A DNA stretch of 64,000 nucleotides from Enterococcus moraviensis ATCC BAA-383 (GTDB taxonomy: Bacteria > Bacillota > Bacilli > Lactobacillales > Enterococcaceae). The notes beneath the pieces are model-generated. The model did no database searches, was not told the DNA's origin, and saw only the letters and a list, made by a program, of their open reading frames with translations. Positions within the stretch are counted from its first letter, which is position 1. Every line of letters begins with the position of its first letter. The stretch spans positions 62,001 through 126,000 of the forward strand of contig NZ_ASWB01000004.1 in NCBI RefSeq assembly GCF_000407445.1, in the 5' to 3' direction. Below are positions 7,357 to 16,366 of this stretch, piece by piece. Both the position numbers and the translations under genes were made by a program.

Positions 7357-9981
7357 ATGAGAAAGAAAATTCATTTATTTATTAAAGACAACGGACTTTA
7401 TATGTTATTAAGTCTAGCGTTGCCTGTGCTGATCATGATTATTGTATATGCAAAAATCGGTATTTATCCAGGAAGTGAGCATCGAACTATTTTAGCAAGT
7501 GATGCTTTTTCTCAATATGTTAATTTTTATGCTAGTTTAAACAACGTATTTAAAGGCGATCAGAGTATTTTTTATACATGGAATAGTTCGATGGGGTTGA
7601 ATTATTGGGCCTTTATTGCGTATTATTTAGGCGGAATATTTAGTCCGCTGGTTCTCTTCTTTTCAAGTCTTCAGCTTCCAGATTTTCTTTATTATCTGAC
7701 TTTGCTGAAAATCGGTAGTTTGGGCGGAGCATTTTGGATTTTTTCTTATCAAACGTTCCGTTTACCTAAGTGGAACCATGTTGTATTGAGTGTTTCATAT
7801 GCATTGATGTCGTTTGTTATTGCATACTCTGAAATTCTTATGTGGTTAGATGCTATGGTTTACCTGCCTTTGATTGTTTTGGGAATCCATCGTTTAATGG
7901 ATAAGAAAAAGCCAGTACTTTTGTTTATTAGCTATTTTCTGTTATTTGTGTCGAACTTTTATATGGCATTTATGGTTGGCTTGTTTACGTTTGGCTATTT
8001 TATCGCACGTTTGTTGACGGATCGTTCAACGTATTTGCAACGTTTTCCTATGTATTTGATCACGTCATTCTTGGCAGGTGGGGCATCGATGGTGATGGTT
8101 TTGCCGACTTTACTGGATTTGAGAAACAATGGTGAAGCGCTTAGTAAAATCGTTCGATTAAAAACAAAAAACACTGGACCTTGGGATTTAGTGATCAAAA
8201 ATATGGTAGGAATCTATGATAGTACGAAGGTTAAGTCCACTCCTTTTATTTATATCGGGTTGTTGGCTGTTGTTTTTTGTTTGTTCTTCTTTGTGACGAA
8301 GAAAGTAACATTACGCCAAAAGATTTGCTATGGCAGTCTACTGCTGGTCTTAGTGGCGAGTTTCTATTTAGAACCGTTAAATCTCTTTTGGCAAGGGATG
8401 CATACGCCAAACATGTTTAATTTTCGATTTAGCTTTTTGTTTTCTTTCTTGGTATTAGTGCTAGCGGGTTATGGTTTTGAAAAATTTAAGCCTGATGATT
8501 TTGATCAGTTGGTAACCATTGTTTTGGGTGTGATAGGTACGTATATGGCTGTAAAATTTATTACGGGTCAAGGTGGTTATAACTATATTAAATCAATCAA
8601 TTTTATTTGGACACTCGTTTTTTTAATCAGCTACTTGTTCCTTTTTGCTTTAGTAAAAAGAAAGAACGGTTTTAGAAGAGGGATTGGGGTCTTTTTTATT
8701 CTATTGGTTTGTGTAGAGGCAGGACTTAATAGTTATGGTATCGTTGAGGGAATTCAAACGGAGTGGCATTATCCGGCTCGAAAATACTATGCAGATCCCT
8801 ATCAACCAATCAAAGAACTAGTGGATCAAACGAAAGATGATAATGACACGTTCTATCGTTTAGAGAATTTGAATCCTGTGTCACCCAATGATGCGTTTAA
8901 TTATGGTTATAGCGGCGTCAGTATGTTCTCTTCTATTCGAAATCGTCATTCGTCTTACTATTTGAATGCATTAGGGTATCGGTCGTTGGGAACGAACTTG
9001 AATATTCGTTATGCCAATAATACTCTTTTGATGGATTCATTAGTAGGCATAAAATACAATCTAGCGAAAGAGGATGTTCTGAAATTTGGCTATAGTAAAA
9101 TCTCTGAAAAAGGAGAGTATGCACTTTATGAAAACAAGTATGCATTGCCTTTAGGGATGTGGACAGATGATGCAATCTATGAACCTGGTGCAGTCGAATC
9201 TCAAGCAACACTCTTGAATCATTTAGCGAAAACAAACGAAAATTTCTTCACGTTTAGTGACTTGGAACAAGTGAATACGGTGAACACGCATGAAGAAAAG
9301 GGACGAATCAATCAAACGGATATTGTGACCTACAGTCCTCAAAAGCAAAATGAGCCGATGGTGTTGGAATGGACAGTAGACGTGCCAGCTAATAAACAAG
9401 CATATGTCAGTATTTTTCCAGTAGAGTATAGAACCTTTGGGAGCCCCGCGTTGACGTTAGAAGTAGATGGTGTGGTGTATGACAGTTCCGTTAGTGAGAC
9501 TGGGCAGTATTACTCGTTAGGTTACCATAAAGAAGCCAAAAAAGTCTCATTTAAAATAACTATTTCTAATGTTAAAAAGAAAGATGTTTTTCAAATCGTT
9601 CAACCCGATGTTGCTTTGTTAGATGCTGATAAATTCAGTCGATCTATTGAAGCAATCAAGGCCAACGGGGTAGAATTTAAAGTAAAAGGGCGTAGAGCCA
9701 AAGCGAAAGTGTCACTGGATCAAGATCAAGTCCTCTTCACTAGTATCCCGTATGATAAAGGTTGGAAAGCCTATATTGATGGGAAGAAAGTGGCTATTCC
9801 TACTTTTAAACAGGCCCTTTTGACGTTACCAGTAAGTGCTGGCGAACATGAAATTGAATTTGTTTTTTTACCGCAAGGATTTTTGACAGGCGTTGCGTTA
9901 CTGATTATATGTATGGGTAGTTTTATTGGCTATGTTTGGATAGTGCGTAAGAAAGAGACAGATCCTTTTTATATGGAGTAG
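7357..9981 (+). CDS. YfhO-family polytopic membrane protein (GT-C-like)
   Basis: 874 residues. It has about a dozen transmembrane helices in the first half (residues 15-450) and one at the C-terminus (about 845-865). A large soluble domain carries the YfhO signatures (GYSGVSMFSS, YDKGWKAYIDGK). YfhO in Bacillus is a GT-C-fold protein that transfers sugar from a lipid carrier to lipoteichoic acid on the outside of the membrane, with a CsbB-type partner; no such partner is adjacent here. It is the last gene of WxL cassette 1, which suggests glycosylation of a wall polymer or of exported proteins. The family call is firm, the substrate unknown. Confidence 0.85.
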   Translation: MRKKIHLFIKDNGLYMLLSLALPVLIMIIVYAKIGIYPGSEHRTILASDAFSQYVNFYASLNNVFKGDQSIFYTWNSSMGLNYWAFIAYYLGGIFSPLVLFFSSLQLPDFLYYLTLLKIGSLGGAFWIFSYQTFRLPKWNHVVLSVSYALMSFVIAYSEILMWLDAMVYLPLIVLGIHRLMDKKKPVLLFISYFLLFVSNFYMAFMVGLFTFGYFIARLLTDRSTYLQRFPMYLITSFLAGGASMVMVLPTLLDLRNNGEALSKIVRLKTKNTGPWDLVIKNMVGIYDSTKVKSTPFIYIGLLAVVFCLFFFVTKKVTLRQKICYGSLLLVLVASFYLEPLNLFWQGMHTPNMFNFRFSFLFSFLVLVLAGYGFEKFKPDDFDQLVTIVLGVIGTYMAVKFITGQGGYNYIKSINFIWTLVFLISYLFLFALVKRKNGFRRGIGVFFILLVCVEAGLNSYGIVEGIQTEWHYPARKYYADPYQPIKELVDQTKDDNDTFYRLENLNPVSPNDAFNYGYSGVSMFSSIRNRHSSYYLNALGYRSLGTNLNIRYANNTLLMDSLVGIKYNLAKEDVLKFGYSKISEKGEYALYENKYALPLGMWTDDAIYEPGAVESQATLLNHLAKTNENFFTFSDLEQVNTVNTHEEKGRINQTDIVTYSPQKQNEPMVLEWTVDVPANKQAYVSIFPVEYRTFGSPALTLEVDGVVYDSSVSETGQYYSLGYHKEAKKVSFKITISNVKKKDVFQIVQPDVALLDADKFSRSIEAIKANGVEFKVKGRRAKAKVSLDQDQVLFTSIPYDKGWKAYIDGKKVAIPTFKQALLTLPVSAGEHEIEFVFLPQGFLTGVALLIICMGSFIGYVWIVRKKETDPFYME

Positions 9982-9993
9982 CGCACTGATTGA

Positions 9994-10056
9994 AACGATT
10001 TTCAACTTAGTATCTTCTGGAATTGAGGAGTGAGGAAGTTGAAAGTCGTTTTTTGG
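9994..10056 (+). terminator. Terminator of WxL cassette 1
   Basis: AACGATTTTCAACTT (9994-10008) pairs with AAGTTGAAAGTCGTT (10036-10050) with one wobble and a 27-nt loop, followed by a T run. It comes just after the YfhO gene. Confidence 0.7.
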
Positions 10057-10126
10057 GATCATCCACTAAGAAAGAGCGTTTAGTTGCTAATTACATGAAT
10101 AATTTAAAATAATTGAATACTATTCA

Positions 10127-10155
10127 TTGACATTTACAAGAAAACGCAGTAAGAT
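10127..10155 (+). promoter_or_regulatory. Promoter of the Rrf2 regulator gene
   Basis: TTGACA at 10127-10132, a 17-nt spacer and TAAGAT at 10150-10155. The dyad at 10162-10178 lies just downstream of the -10, where bound protein would block transcription. Confidence 0.65.
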
Positions 10156-10161
10156 TTAAAT

Positions 10162-10178
10162 GTAACTTATATTGTTAC
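10162..10178 (+). promoter_or_regulatory. Candidate Rrf2 operator 1
   Basis: GTAAC-N7-GTTAC inverted repeat between the -10 and the start codon of the Rrf2 gene. The same half-sites and spacing recur before the divergently unrelated enzyme gene at 10650-10666, so this is probably the regulator's own site. Confidence 0.5.
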
Positions 10179-10198
10179 TAAGAGTTGGAGTGATAGAC

Positions 10199-10621
10199 AT
10201 GGCCATGTCGACAAAATTAAGTGTGGCGATCCATATCCTCAGTTTGATCGAAATCGGACCACCGGATCGTGTCAATTCTGAATTGATCGCTGCCAGTGTC
10301 AATACAAATCCAGTCGTTGTTAGAAGACTGATGAGTAAGCTAAAAAAAGCTGGACTCATTCATACAAGCAGAGGTGCCACACAAACGTATCTTTTGAAAG
10401 AACCGGAAGATATTTCTCTCTATGATATTTATGAAGCAGTTGAATTAGAACATGAAGTATTCAATATTCACCAAAATCCTAATCCAAACTGTCTAGTCGG
10501 AGCAACGATCCAAACAGCTTTGGAAGTGCAATATGCAAAGGTTCAGCAAAGCATGGAAGCAGAACTAAAAGAGATTGTTTTGTCGGATGTGATCCATCAA
10601 ATCAAGCAACAAGAGACGTAA
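10199..10621 (+). CDS. Rrf2-family transcriptional regulator (YwnA-like)
   Basis: 140 residues. The start at ATG 10199 is set by GGAG at 10187-10190; an ATG two codons later is possible. The N-terminal winged helix (residues 1-65: KLSVAIHILSL, VNTNPVVVRRLMSKLKKAGLI) is typical of Rrf2. Only one cysteine is seen (NPNCLVG), so an Fe-S cluster of the IscR/NsrR type is not supported. The next gene is an NAD(P)-binding protein, the same pair as ywnA-ywnB in Bacillus. It is likely an autorepressor that senses a small molecule or redox state; the signal is unknown. Confidence 0.85.
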   Translation: MAMSTKLSVAIHILSLIEIGPPDRVNSELIAASVNTNPVVVRRLMSKLKKAGLIHTSRGATQTYLLKEPEDISLYDIYEAVELEHEVFNIHQNPNPNCLVGATIQTALEVQYAKVQQSMEAELKEIVLSDVIHQIKQQET

Positions 10622-10649
10622 ACAGTCTCTTCTCTTTTTAAAATAAAAT

Positions 10650-10666
10650 GTAACAAAATTAGTTTC
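10650..10666 (+). promoter_or_regulatory. Candidate Rrf2 operator 2
   Basis: GTAAC-N7-GTTTC, one mismatch from the dyad at 10162-10178 and with the same 7-nt spacer. It lies 26 nt before the start of the NAD(P)-binding gene. Confidence 0.5.
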
Positions 10667-10692
10667 ATTAGGAGAAAGAAAGGAAGATCATC

Positions 10693-11316
10693 ATGAAAGT
10701 AGCAATTTTAGGAGCAAATGGAAAAGCAGGTTCAGAAATTTTGAAAGTAGCAAAAAAACGAGGACTAGATGTGACCGCTATTGTTCGTGATGCAGCTAAA
10801 ATCACAGATGGCACGCCTGTAATCGAAAGAGATGTGTATGCCTTAACGACAGAGGATGTTAAAGACTTTGACGTCTTAGTCAGTGCCTTAGGTTTCTGGG
10901 GTGATGTGAGTGAATTTACAGGGTCAACACAACACTTGATCGATATTTTAACAAATCAAAAAACGCGTTTATTCGTTGTTGGTGGAGCTGGAAGCTTATT
11001 TGTAAATCCAGAACACACGGTTCGTTTAAGCGAAACACCCGATTTTCCTGAAGCCTTTAAACCATTAGCGACTGCAATGGGCAAAGGATTAGATTTATTG
11101 GAAGCATCTAAAGGATTGAATTGGACCTATATTAGTCCAGCAGCAGAATTTGATGCAGAAGGTCCAGCTACAGGTAAATATGTGATAGCTGGCGAAGAAT
11201 TAGAGGTAGATAAAGACGGTAAGAGCTATATTTCATACGCTGATTATGCGAGTGCAATGGTGGATGAAATCGAGAAGAATACACATCCGAACCAACGTTT
11301 TAGTGTTCATCAATAG
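10693..11316 (+). CDS. NAD(P)-binding Rossmann protein (YwnB-like)
   Basis: 207 residues, an atypical short-chain dehydrogenase/NmrA-type protein. The N-terminal nucleotide-binding loop reads GANGKAGSEI (residues 7-16), followed by a second strand ending in AIVRD, where the Arg would favour NADPH. VVGGAGSLF and NWTYISPAAEF are conserved features of the YwnB/flavin-reductase-like group. It is probably a soluble oxidoreductase or quinone/flavin reductase; the substrate is unknown. It lies downstream of the Rrf2 gene with a matching operator and so probably belongs to one regulon. Confidence 0.8.
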   Translation: MKVAILGANGKAGSEILKVAKKRGLDVTAIVRDAAKITDGTPVIERDVYALTTEDVKDFDVLVSALGFWGDVSEFTGSTQHLIDILTNQKTRLFVVGGAGSLFVNPEHTVRLSETPDFPEAFKPLATAMGKGLDLLEASKGLNWTYISPAAEFDAEGPATGKYVIAGEELEVDKDGKSYISYADYASAMVDEIEKNTHPNQRFSVHQ

Positions 11317-11335
11317 AAAAGAACGTTCATTAGAA

Positions 11336-11381
11336 GTGTTCAAACAAAGTTGTGAAAGATTTTGTTTGAATGCTTTTTTTT
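11336..11381 (+). terminator. Terminator
   Basis: GTGTTCAAACAAA (11336-11348) pairs with TTTGTTTGAATGC (11361-11373), followed by eight T. Confidence 0.8.
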
Positions 11382-11494
11382 GAGCGATCGTTTTTGAATG
11401 ACAAAATTGAAAGGTTCTTGAAAGGTGATTCTAAGGCGGAAATGAACTGTTTATTTTATAATATGTTAGGTTAATAAGTAAGGAGCGTATCAAA

Positions 11495-12283
11495 ATGAAC
11501 AGTTTAAGAATTGGTAAGTTTAAGGGTTTCACGACATTTGATTTGAAAATAATAGGAATTATTTTAATGTTTATTGATCATATTCATCAAATGTTTGTTC
11601 CGATGGGTGCACCAAATTGGTTAGACTGGTTTGGAAGACCTGTTGCAACGTTGTTCTTTTTTGTTAGTGTGGTTGGTTTTAGCCATACAAGAAGCAAAGA
11701 GAAGTATATGTTGCGTTTATATATTGGGATGGTGCTCATGGCATTAGGAAGTTTCTTCATACAAATGATCGTTGGATATGAAGAAGTTCAGCTGATGAAC
11801 AATATTTTTAGAGATCTTACAGTAGGAACCCTAATGATGTATGGAATTGATAAAATTTCTGAAGGACGGTTGAATAAAAACGTTGGTAAAATAGTAGCTG
11901 GTATCGCCATGATACTATTTCCGATTCTTTCTTCGGTGATTTTACTTTCGTTTATGTCCAATCCAGATACGGTTATGGCAGCAGTATGGGGTGCAAATTT
12001 CATTCCATCATTAGTATTTACTGAAAATAATTTCATGGTACTATTGATTCCCTTGATGTACTTAGCTAGAAATAGTCGTTGGTTGCAATGTGCATTGATT
12101 GCTTTAGTGGCAGCATTTTTCTTTACGCAAGGGTCTACACAATGGATGATGCTATTTGCTGTGATTCCTATTTTATTATTTAATGGAGAAAAAGGAAGAG
12201 GTATGAAAAACTTTTTCTATTACTTCTATCCACTTCATATTTGGCTACTGTATCTAGTCTCTGCATATATAGCGATGCATTGA
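11495..12283 (+). CDS. TraX-family membrane protein
   Basis: 262 residues, with about seven or eight transmembrane helices and few loops. The TraX signature is at the N-terminus (FDLKIIGIILMFIDHIHQ) and near the C-terminus (FFYYFYPLHIWLLYL). TraX acetylates F pilin in Escherichia coli; chromosomal Firmicute members are acyltransferase-like membrane proteins of unknown substrate. It is monocistronic, with a hairpin on each side, and has a good Shine-Dalgarno (AAGGAG). There is no conjugation gene nearby, so a pilin role is not supported here. Confidence 0.8.
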   Translation: MNSLRIGKFKGFTTFDLKIIGIILMFIDHIHQMFVPMGAPNWLDWFGRPVATLFFFVSVVGFSHTRSKEKYMLRLYIGMVLMALGSFFIQMIVGYEEVQLMNNIFRDLTVGTLMMYGIDKISEGRLNKNVGKIVAGIAMILFPILSSVILLSFMSNPDTVMAAVWGANFIPSLVFTENNFMVLLIPLMYLARNSRWLQCALIALVAAFFFTQGSTQWMMLFAVIPILLFNGEKGRGMKNFFYYFYPLHIWLLYLVSAYIAMH

Positions 12284-12300
12284 GCTCCCAAACGAAAAAG

Positions 12301-12333
12301 GACACTTCCAGTTTTAGGAAGTGTCTTTTTTTT
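12301..12333. terminator. Bidirectional terminator between convergent genes
   Basis: GACACTTCC (12301-12309) pairs with GGAAGTGTC (12317-12325), with T8 on the right and an A run on the left, so it can serve both the TraX gene and the gene on the minus strand. Confidence 0.85.
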
Positions 12334-12355
12334 GTTAGAGAAAATGTCGTGAAGC

Positions 12356-13528
12356 TTAAAAACATTTAGAACAAGGTGTTAGGCCTCTCGCTTGTGCTTC
12401 TTCTAATGTGGCTGGAGTATAGGTTCCGTTTCCGCATTTTCGATTATGATATTTTTGTCCTGTTGGGGTAACTAAGACAGATGTACTGACAGCTTGTGTA
12501 TCAGGTGCCGGAGTTTCAGGTGTTTGGGCAGCAACGGCGGCTTGTGCTTGCTGTTGTTCAGCCGCTTGAGCTTCTTGTTCTGCTTTTTTTTGTGCTTCGG
12601 CAACTTTTTTCGCTTCTTCTTTTTGCGCTGTTAATGTTTGTTTGACATTATTTGCTCTATTGCTTAAATCTGGATGGCCATTAGGTAGTTCTTTGATGCG
12701 AGCGATTGCTTGATTGTAATGGTCATCTGTGGGTTCTTGTTCGGCTTTTTCAACCGCTTCGCGTGCTGAAGCGAGTTGTTTTTCAGCGGTTTCTTTTGCA
12801 GTAACTTTTTGTTGAACCGTTGTCAAACGTTGTAATAATGAATCTTTGTTTAAGGTTGCTTTGGCCACTAAGGCAGTTGCTGAGTCGATATGTTCCTTTG
12901 TTTGTTTCGTTTCGGCTAGCTCAACTGCTTCATAAATAGGAATATTGTCTTTTATGATGGCTAAGCGTTTCATAAACTCCTTTTGTTCTTGTGTAAGTGA
13001 CGTCACGCGTGTTGAGGCTTCATCATAATTTTTTTGTGTAGGTTGATTCTCTGCTAAAGCTAACGCTGTCTCAGCATTTTTTAGTGCTTCTTGATCTTGT
13101 TCTTCTTCATTTAAGAAAGCGACAAAGGCTTTTGATGGTTTGACTTCGATTGTTTCGGCTTTGTCTTTATCCCCAATGGAAGCAACGAAGGTCAATTTTT
13201 GTGGTTGATCGTCTTTTAAAGTTACTTTGTATGAAAAAGTGCCCTCTTTTGTTTTGACTTTTTCACCAGCAACGGTGATTGTGCTTTGTTCATTTGTTTT
13301 TCCTTCAATTACGGCGATTCCATGGTCGTTTGTTTCAATGGATTTTTCAGCCAGTTTGATGTGTGGTGTTGTAGGCGTTAAGGTAAGAGCTGCAAGCATT
13401 ACAATAAAGCTACCAGCAGTTATAAGCAAAGCGTTCCTTTTGGGCTGCTTTTTTAAAACGGCTTTTAATGAAAAAATTCCTCCAATTATGATTCCTACAA
13501 AACTTAGTAGTCCAATAAATGCTACCAT
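12356..13528 (-). CDS. Membrane-tethered helical-repeat protein with C-terminal Cys motif
   Basis: 390 residues. Two N-terminal transmembrane helices (about 1-24 and 32-52), an Ig-like domain (about 55-130, NEQSTITVAGEKVKTKEGTF), then three helical units of about 55 residues (patterns like ALAENQPTQKNYDEA). An Ala/Gln/Glu-rich coiled coil and a C-terminal YHNRKC...GLTPCSKCF module follow. That last module resembles the Ada-like zinc-binding tails on some secreted nucleases, but no nuclease domain is present. AAAAGGAGG lies 12 nt before the ATG, a long gap. It converges on the TraX gene and diverges from cinA. Function unknown. Confidence 0.7.
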   Translation of the reverse strand: MVAFIGLLSFVGIIIGGIFSLKAVLKKQPKRNALLITAGSFIVMLAALTLTPTTPHIKLAEKSIETNDHGIAVIEGKTNEQSTITVAGEKVKTKEGTFSYKVTLKDDQPQKLTFVASIGDKDKAETIEVKPSKAFVAFLNEEEQDQEALKNAETALALAENQPTQKNYDEASTRVTSLTQEQKEFMKRLAIIKDNIPIYEAVELAETKQTKEHIDSATALVAKATLNKDSLLQRLTTVQQKVTAKETAEKQLASAREAVEKAEQEPTDDHYNQAIARIKELPNGHPDLSNRANNVKQTLTAQKEEAKKVAEAQKKAEQEAQAAEQQQAQAAVAAQTPETPAPDTQAVSTSVLVTPTGQKYHNRKCGNGTYTPATLEEAQARGLTPCSKCF

Positions 13529-13700
13529 ATCGATTTTTTTCCTCCTTTTAACTCAATAGACAAATTGTATCATATTATTATTCAAATGATAAATTTTTCA
13601 CTTTTTCAAAAAATAAAAACGTTCATTAGCGATAAAAAAATTTCCTGTGATAAAATGAAATAAGAATCATTTACGTATCTTATTAGAGAAGAGGAGAAAA

Positions 13701-14948
13701 ATGAAAGCAGAGATCATAGCAGTTGGTACAGAGTTGTTATTAGGACAAGTTGTCAATACAAACGCGACATTTTTATCAGAAGAACTAGCAGATTTAGGAA
13801 TTGAGGTGTATTATCATACAGTTGTAGGGGATAACCCTAAACGTTTGGAAAACTTGTTAGGCGAAGCGGATCATCGGAGTGACCTGATTGTATTATGTGG
13901 AGGCTTAGGACCAACAGATGATGATTTAACAAAAGATACTGTTGCGGCACACATTCACCATACACTCGTCCAAGATGAGCAGGCGTTGGCTCGGCTCCAT
14001 GAATTTTTTACTTTCTCAAACAATGCAATGACAGAGAATAATTTGCGGCAAACATTAATGATCGACGGAGGAATTGCGATTCAAAATCCTACTGGACTAG
14101 CCGTGGGGACGTTGATCACGAAAAATGAAACAACCTATCTGTTGCTACCAGGCCCTCCTAACGAATTAAAGCCTATGTTTCATCACAATGTACGCCCATT
14201 GTTAGAGGAACGTTTTCCGCAAGCAGAGCAGTTGATATCAAGAGTGTTGAGATTTTATGGTATTGGAGAATCGCAGTTAGTGACAGAACTTAAAGACTTG
14301 ATCGATAACCAAACAAATCCAACGATTGCGCCTTATGCCAAACCGAATGAAGTAACCTTACGTTTAACTGCTAAAATTGCGGACGAAATGGCTGGACAAC
14401 AGTTGTTAGATGATTTAGAAGCGAAAGTCATGGACACAGTAGGGGACTATTTCTATGGATATGGCGATGACAACAGTTTAGTAAACGTTACAGTGGAAGC
14501 GTTGAAAGAACATGGGAAAACTGTAACGGCAGCCGAGAGCCTGACAGCAGGTCTTTTCCAGAGTACTTTAGGGGACATTTCAGGTGTCTCAAAAGTTTTT
14601 AAGGGCGGTTTTGTCACTTATTCAGTTGAGACAAAAGAACAGTTTTTAGGGATAGATCCTCTATTGCTTAAAAAAGAGGGGACTGTTAGCGAGGCCTGTG
14701 CAATCGCGATGGCAGAGCAAGCAAGAAAATTAGCTGATGCGGATATTGCTGTATCGTTCACAGGCGTTGCAGGCCCGAATGAATTAGAAGGACAACCAGT
14801 TGGAACAGTTTGGATAGGGCTAGCAGAAAAAGGGCAGCCGACTGTCGCTGTGTGCCAACAGTTTAATCGTGATCGACGTTACATTCGTCAAAGTGCTGTA
14901 ATGAAAGGCTTAGACCTGATTCGAAGAGCGGTCGTTAAGAAAAAATAA
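13701..14948 (+). CDS. cinA: CinA, competence/damage-inducible protein
   Basis: 415 residues, the usual full length. The N-terminal MoCF-biosynthesis-like domain (1-170: [29 protein letters not shown]) has been linked to ADP-ribose pyrophosphatase activity. The C-terminal CinA domain (about 250-410: [31 protein letters not shown]) acts as nicotinamide-nucleotide amidase in pyridine nucleotide recycling. The active-site segment commonly written AESCTGG reads AESLTAG. AGAAGAGGAG lies upstream of the ATG. recA follows 107 nt later, an order conserved in Firmicutes. Confidence 0.95.
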   Translation: MKAEIIAVGTELLLGQVVNTNATFLSEELADLGIEVYYHTVVGDNPKRLENLLGEADHRSDLIVLCGGLGPTDDDLTKDTVAAHIHHTLVQDEQALARLHEFFTFSNNAMTENNLRQTLMIDGGIAIQNPTGLAVGTLITKNETTYLLLPGPPNELKPMFHHNVRPLLEERFPQAEQLISRVLRFYGIGESQLVTELKDLIDNQTNPTIAPYAKPNEVTLRLTAKIADEMAGQQLLDDLEAKVMDTVGDYFYGYGDDNSLVNVTVEALKEHGKTVTAAESLTAGLFQSTLGDISGVSKVFKGGFVTYSVETKEQFLGIDPLLLKKEGTVSEACAIAMAEQARKLADADIAVSFTGVAGPNELEGQPVGTVWIGLAEKGQPTVAVCQQFNRDRRYIRQSAVMKGLDLIRRAVVKKK

Positions 14949-14953
14949 AAAGG

Positions 14954-14967
14954 CGAATGTTTGTTCG
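14954..14967 (+). promoter_or_regulatory. LexA (DinR/SOS) box of recA
   Basis: CGAATGTTTGTTCG matches the Gram-positive SOS box CGAAC-N4-GTTCG with one change in the left half. It lies just upstream of the recA -35 element, so recA is expected to be damage-induced. Confidence 0.6.
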
Positions 14968-14975
14968 TTTTTCTC

Positions 14976-15004
14976 TTGCTTTTTTTAAATAAACCAGTTA
15001 TGAT
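14976..15004 (+). promoter_or_regulatory. recA promoter
   Basis: TTGCTT at 14976-14981, a 17-nt spacer and TATGAT at 14999-15004, about 50 nt before the recA start. Confidence 0.6.
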
Positions 15005-15055
15005 GTATTTATTGAAAAGGAATTTAAATCGTTTATATATAAGGAGGATTATCGA

Positions 15056-16108
15056 TTGGCAGATGATCGTAAAGTGGCCTTAGATGCCGCACTAAAAAAA
15101 ATCGAAAAGAACTTTGGTAAAGGTTCAGTAATGAAATTAGGGGAAAAGATCGATCAACAGATTTCGACTATTCCTAGTGGTTCTTTAGCACTGGATGTTG
15201 CATTAGGCGTAGGTGGATATCCTCGTGGAAGAATCGTAGAAGTGTATGGACCAGAGAGTTCAGGTAAGACAACCGTTGCATTGCACGCTATTGCTTCTGT
15301 ACAACAACAAGGTGGAACAGCTGCATTTATCGATGCAGAGCACGCTTTAGATCCTCAATACGCGCAAGCATTAGGCGTGAATATCGATGAATTGTTGCTT
15401 TCACAACCGGATACAGGTGAACAAGGATTAGAAATCGCTGATGCATTAGTTTCCAGTGGTGCAATCGATATCGTTGTTATTGACTCTGTCGCAGCCTTAG
15501 TACCTCGTGCAGAGATCGATGGTGAAATGGGTGCTAGTCACGTCGGACTACAAGCTCGTTTGATGTCACAAGCTTTACGTAAGCTTTCAGGCTCAATCAA
15601 CAAGACGAAGACAATTGCGATTTTCATTAACCAAATTCGTGAAAAAGTCGGAGTTATGTTCGGGAATCCTGAAACAACACCTGGTGGACGTGCTTTGAAA
15701 TTCTATGCGACTGTTCGTTTAGAAGTAAGACGTGCAGAACAATTGAAGCAGGGAACAGATATTATTGGTAACCGCACAAAAATTAAAGTTGTTAAAAATA
15801 AAGTAGCACCTCCATTTAAAGTAGCCGAAGTGGATATCATGTACGGTCAAGGGATTTCTCAAGAAGGAGAATTACTGGATATGGCCGTTGAAAAAGACAT
15901 CGTCGATAAGAGCGGTGCATGGTATAGCTATAAAGAAGAACGAATTGGCCAAGGCCGTGAAAATGTTAAAGTTTACATGACGGAACATCCAGAAATGGTA
16001 GAAGAAGTTTCTAAACGTGTTCGTGATGCATTTGGAATCGGCGATGGAACAGCTGTCGTTGAAGAAGAACAAGCGCAAGAAGAACTTCTTCTTGATGATG
16101 AGGAATAA
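15056..16108 (+). CDS. recA: RecA recombinase
   Basis: 350 residues. The start is TTG 15056, 8 nt after AAGGAGG (15041-15047), and gives the expected [21 protein letters not shown]-terminus. The Walker A loop is GPESSGKT (65-72); Walker B is [10 protein letters not shown]; loop regions and the acidic C-terminal tail are present. RecA forms filaments on single-stranded DNA, drives strand exchange and triggers LexA self-cleavage. It has its own promoter and SOS box, so read-through from cinA is not needed. The following gene is rny. Confidence 0.98.
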   Translation: MADDRKVALDAALKKIEKNFGKGSVMKLGEKIDQQISTIPSGSLALDVALGVGGYPRGRIVEVYGPESSGKTTVALHAIASVQQQGGTAAFIDAEHALDPQYAQALGVNIDELLLSQPDTGEQGLEIADALVSSGAIDIVVIDSVAALVPRAEIDGEMGASHVGLQARLMSQALRKLSGSINKTKTIAIFINQIREKVGVMFGNPETTPGGRALKFYATVRLEVRRAEQLKQGTDIIGNRTKIKVVKNKVAPPFKVAEVDIMYGQGISQEGELLDMAVEKDIVDKSGAWYSYKEERIGQGRENVKVYMTEHPEMVEEVSKRVRDAFGIGDGTAVVEEEQAQEELLLDDEE

Positions 16109-16121
16109 ATAGAAGAAAACA

Positions 16122-16170
16122 CAAACCAATGAGTGCTGTAAAAAAGCATTTTATTGGTTTGTTTTTTTGT
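16122..16170 (+). terminator. recA terminator
   Basis: CAAACCAAT (16122-16130) pairs with ATTGGTTTG (16153-16161), with further pairing of AGTGCT/AGCAT inside, followed by T7. Confidence 0.8.
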
Positions 16171-16227
16171 ACAATGATAATTCTTTCTGATGTATGAGCT
16201 GTTTCAGTCAGAAAGGGCTTTTTTAAG

Positions 16228-16256
16228 TTGACACACTGGTGCACAAACATTAGAAT
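16228..16256 (+). promoter_or_regulatory. rny promoter
   Basis: A near-consensus promoter: TTGACA at 16228-16233, a 17-nt spacer and TAGAAT at 16251-16256. The leader to the rny start is about 100 nt. Confidence 0.75.
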
Positions 16257-16366
16257 AAAGTTGTGTGCAAAACACGTATGCAAGTAGGCATATTGATAAT
16301 TGATTATAGTTTATCAGAAAACTACATGAATATTGAAAATTTGAAGATAGTACGGAGGTGGAAACA

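Noticed and set aside
8933-9235. Antisense open frame of about 100 codons inside the YfhO gene
   Set aside because: No ribosome site or homology, and the sense gene has clear family motifs throughout; a shadow frame.
10127-12283. TraX-like protein as evidence for a conjugative element
   Set aside because: No relaxase, coupling protein, integrase or att-like repeats are present; TraX-family proteins are common on Firmicute chromosomes.
14954-14967. Short inverted repeat after cinA first read as a terminator
   Set aside because: The stem is only 4-5 bp and the sequence fits the LexA box consensus just before the recA promoter, so it is listed as an SOS box.
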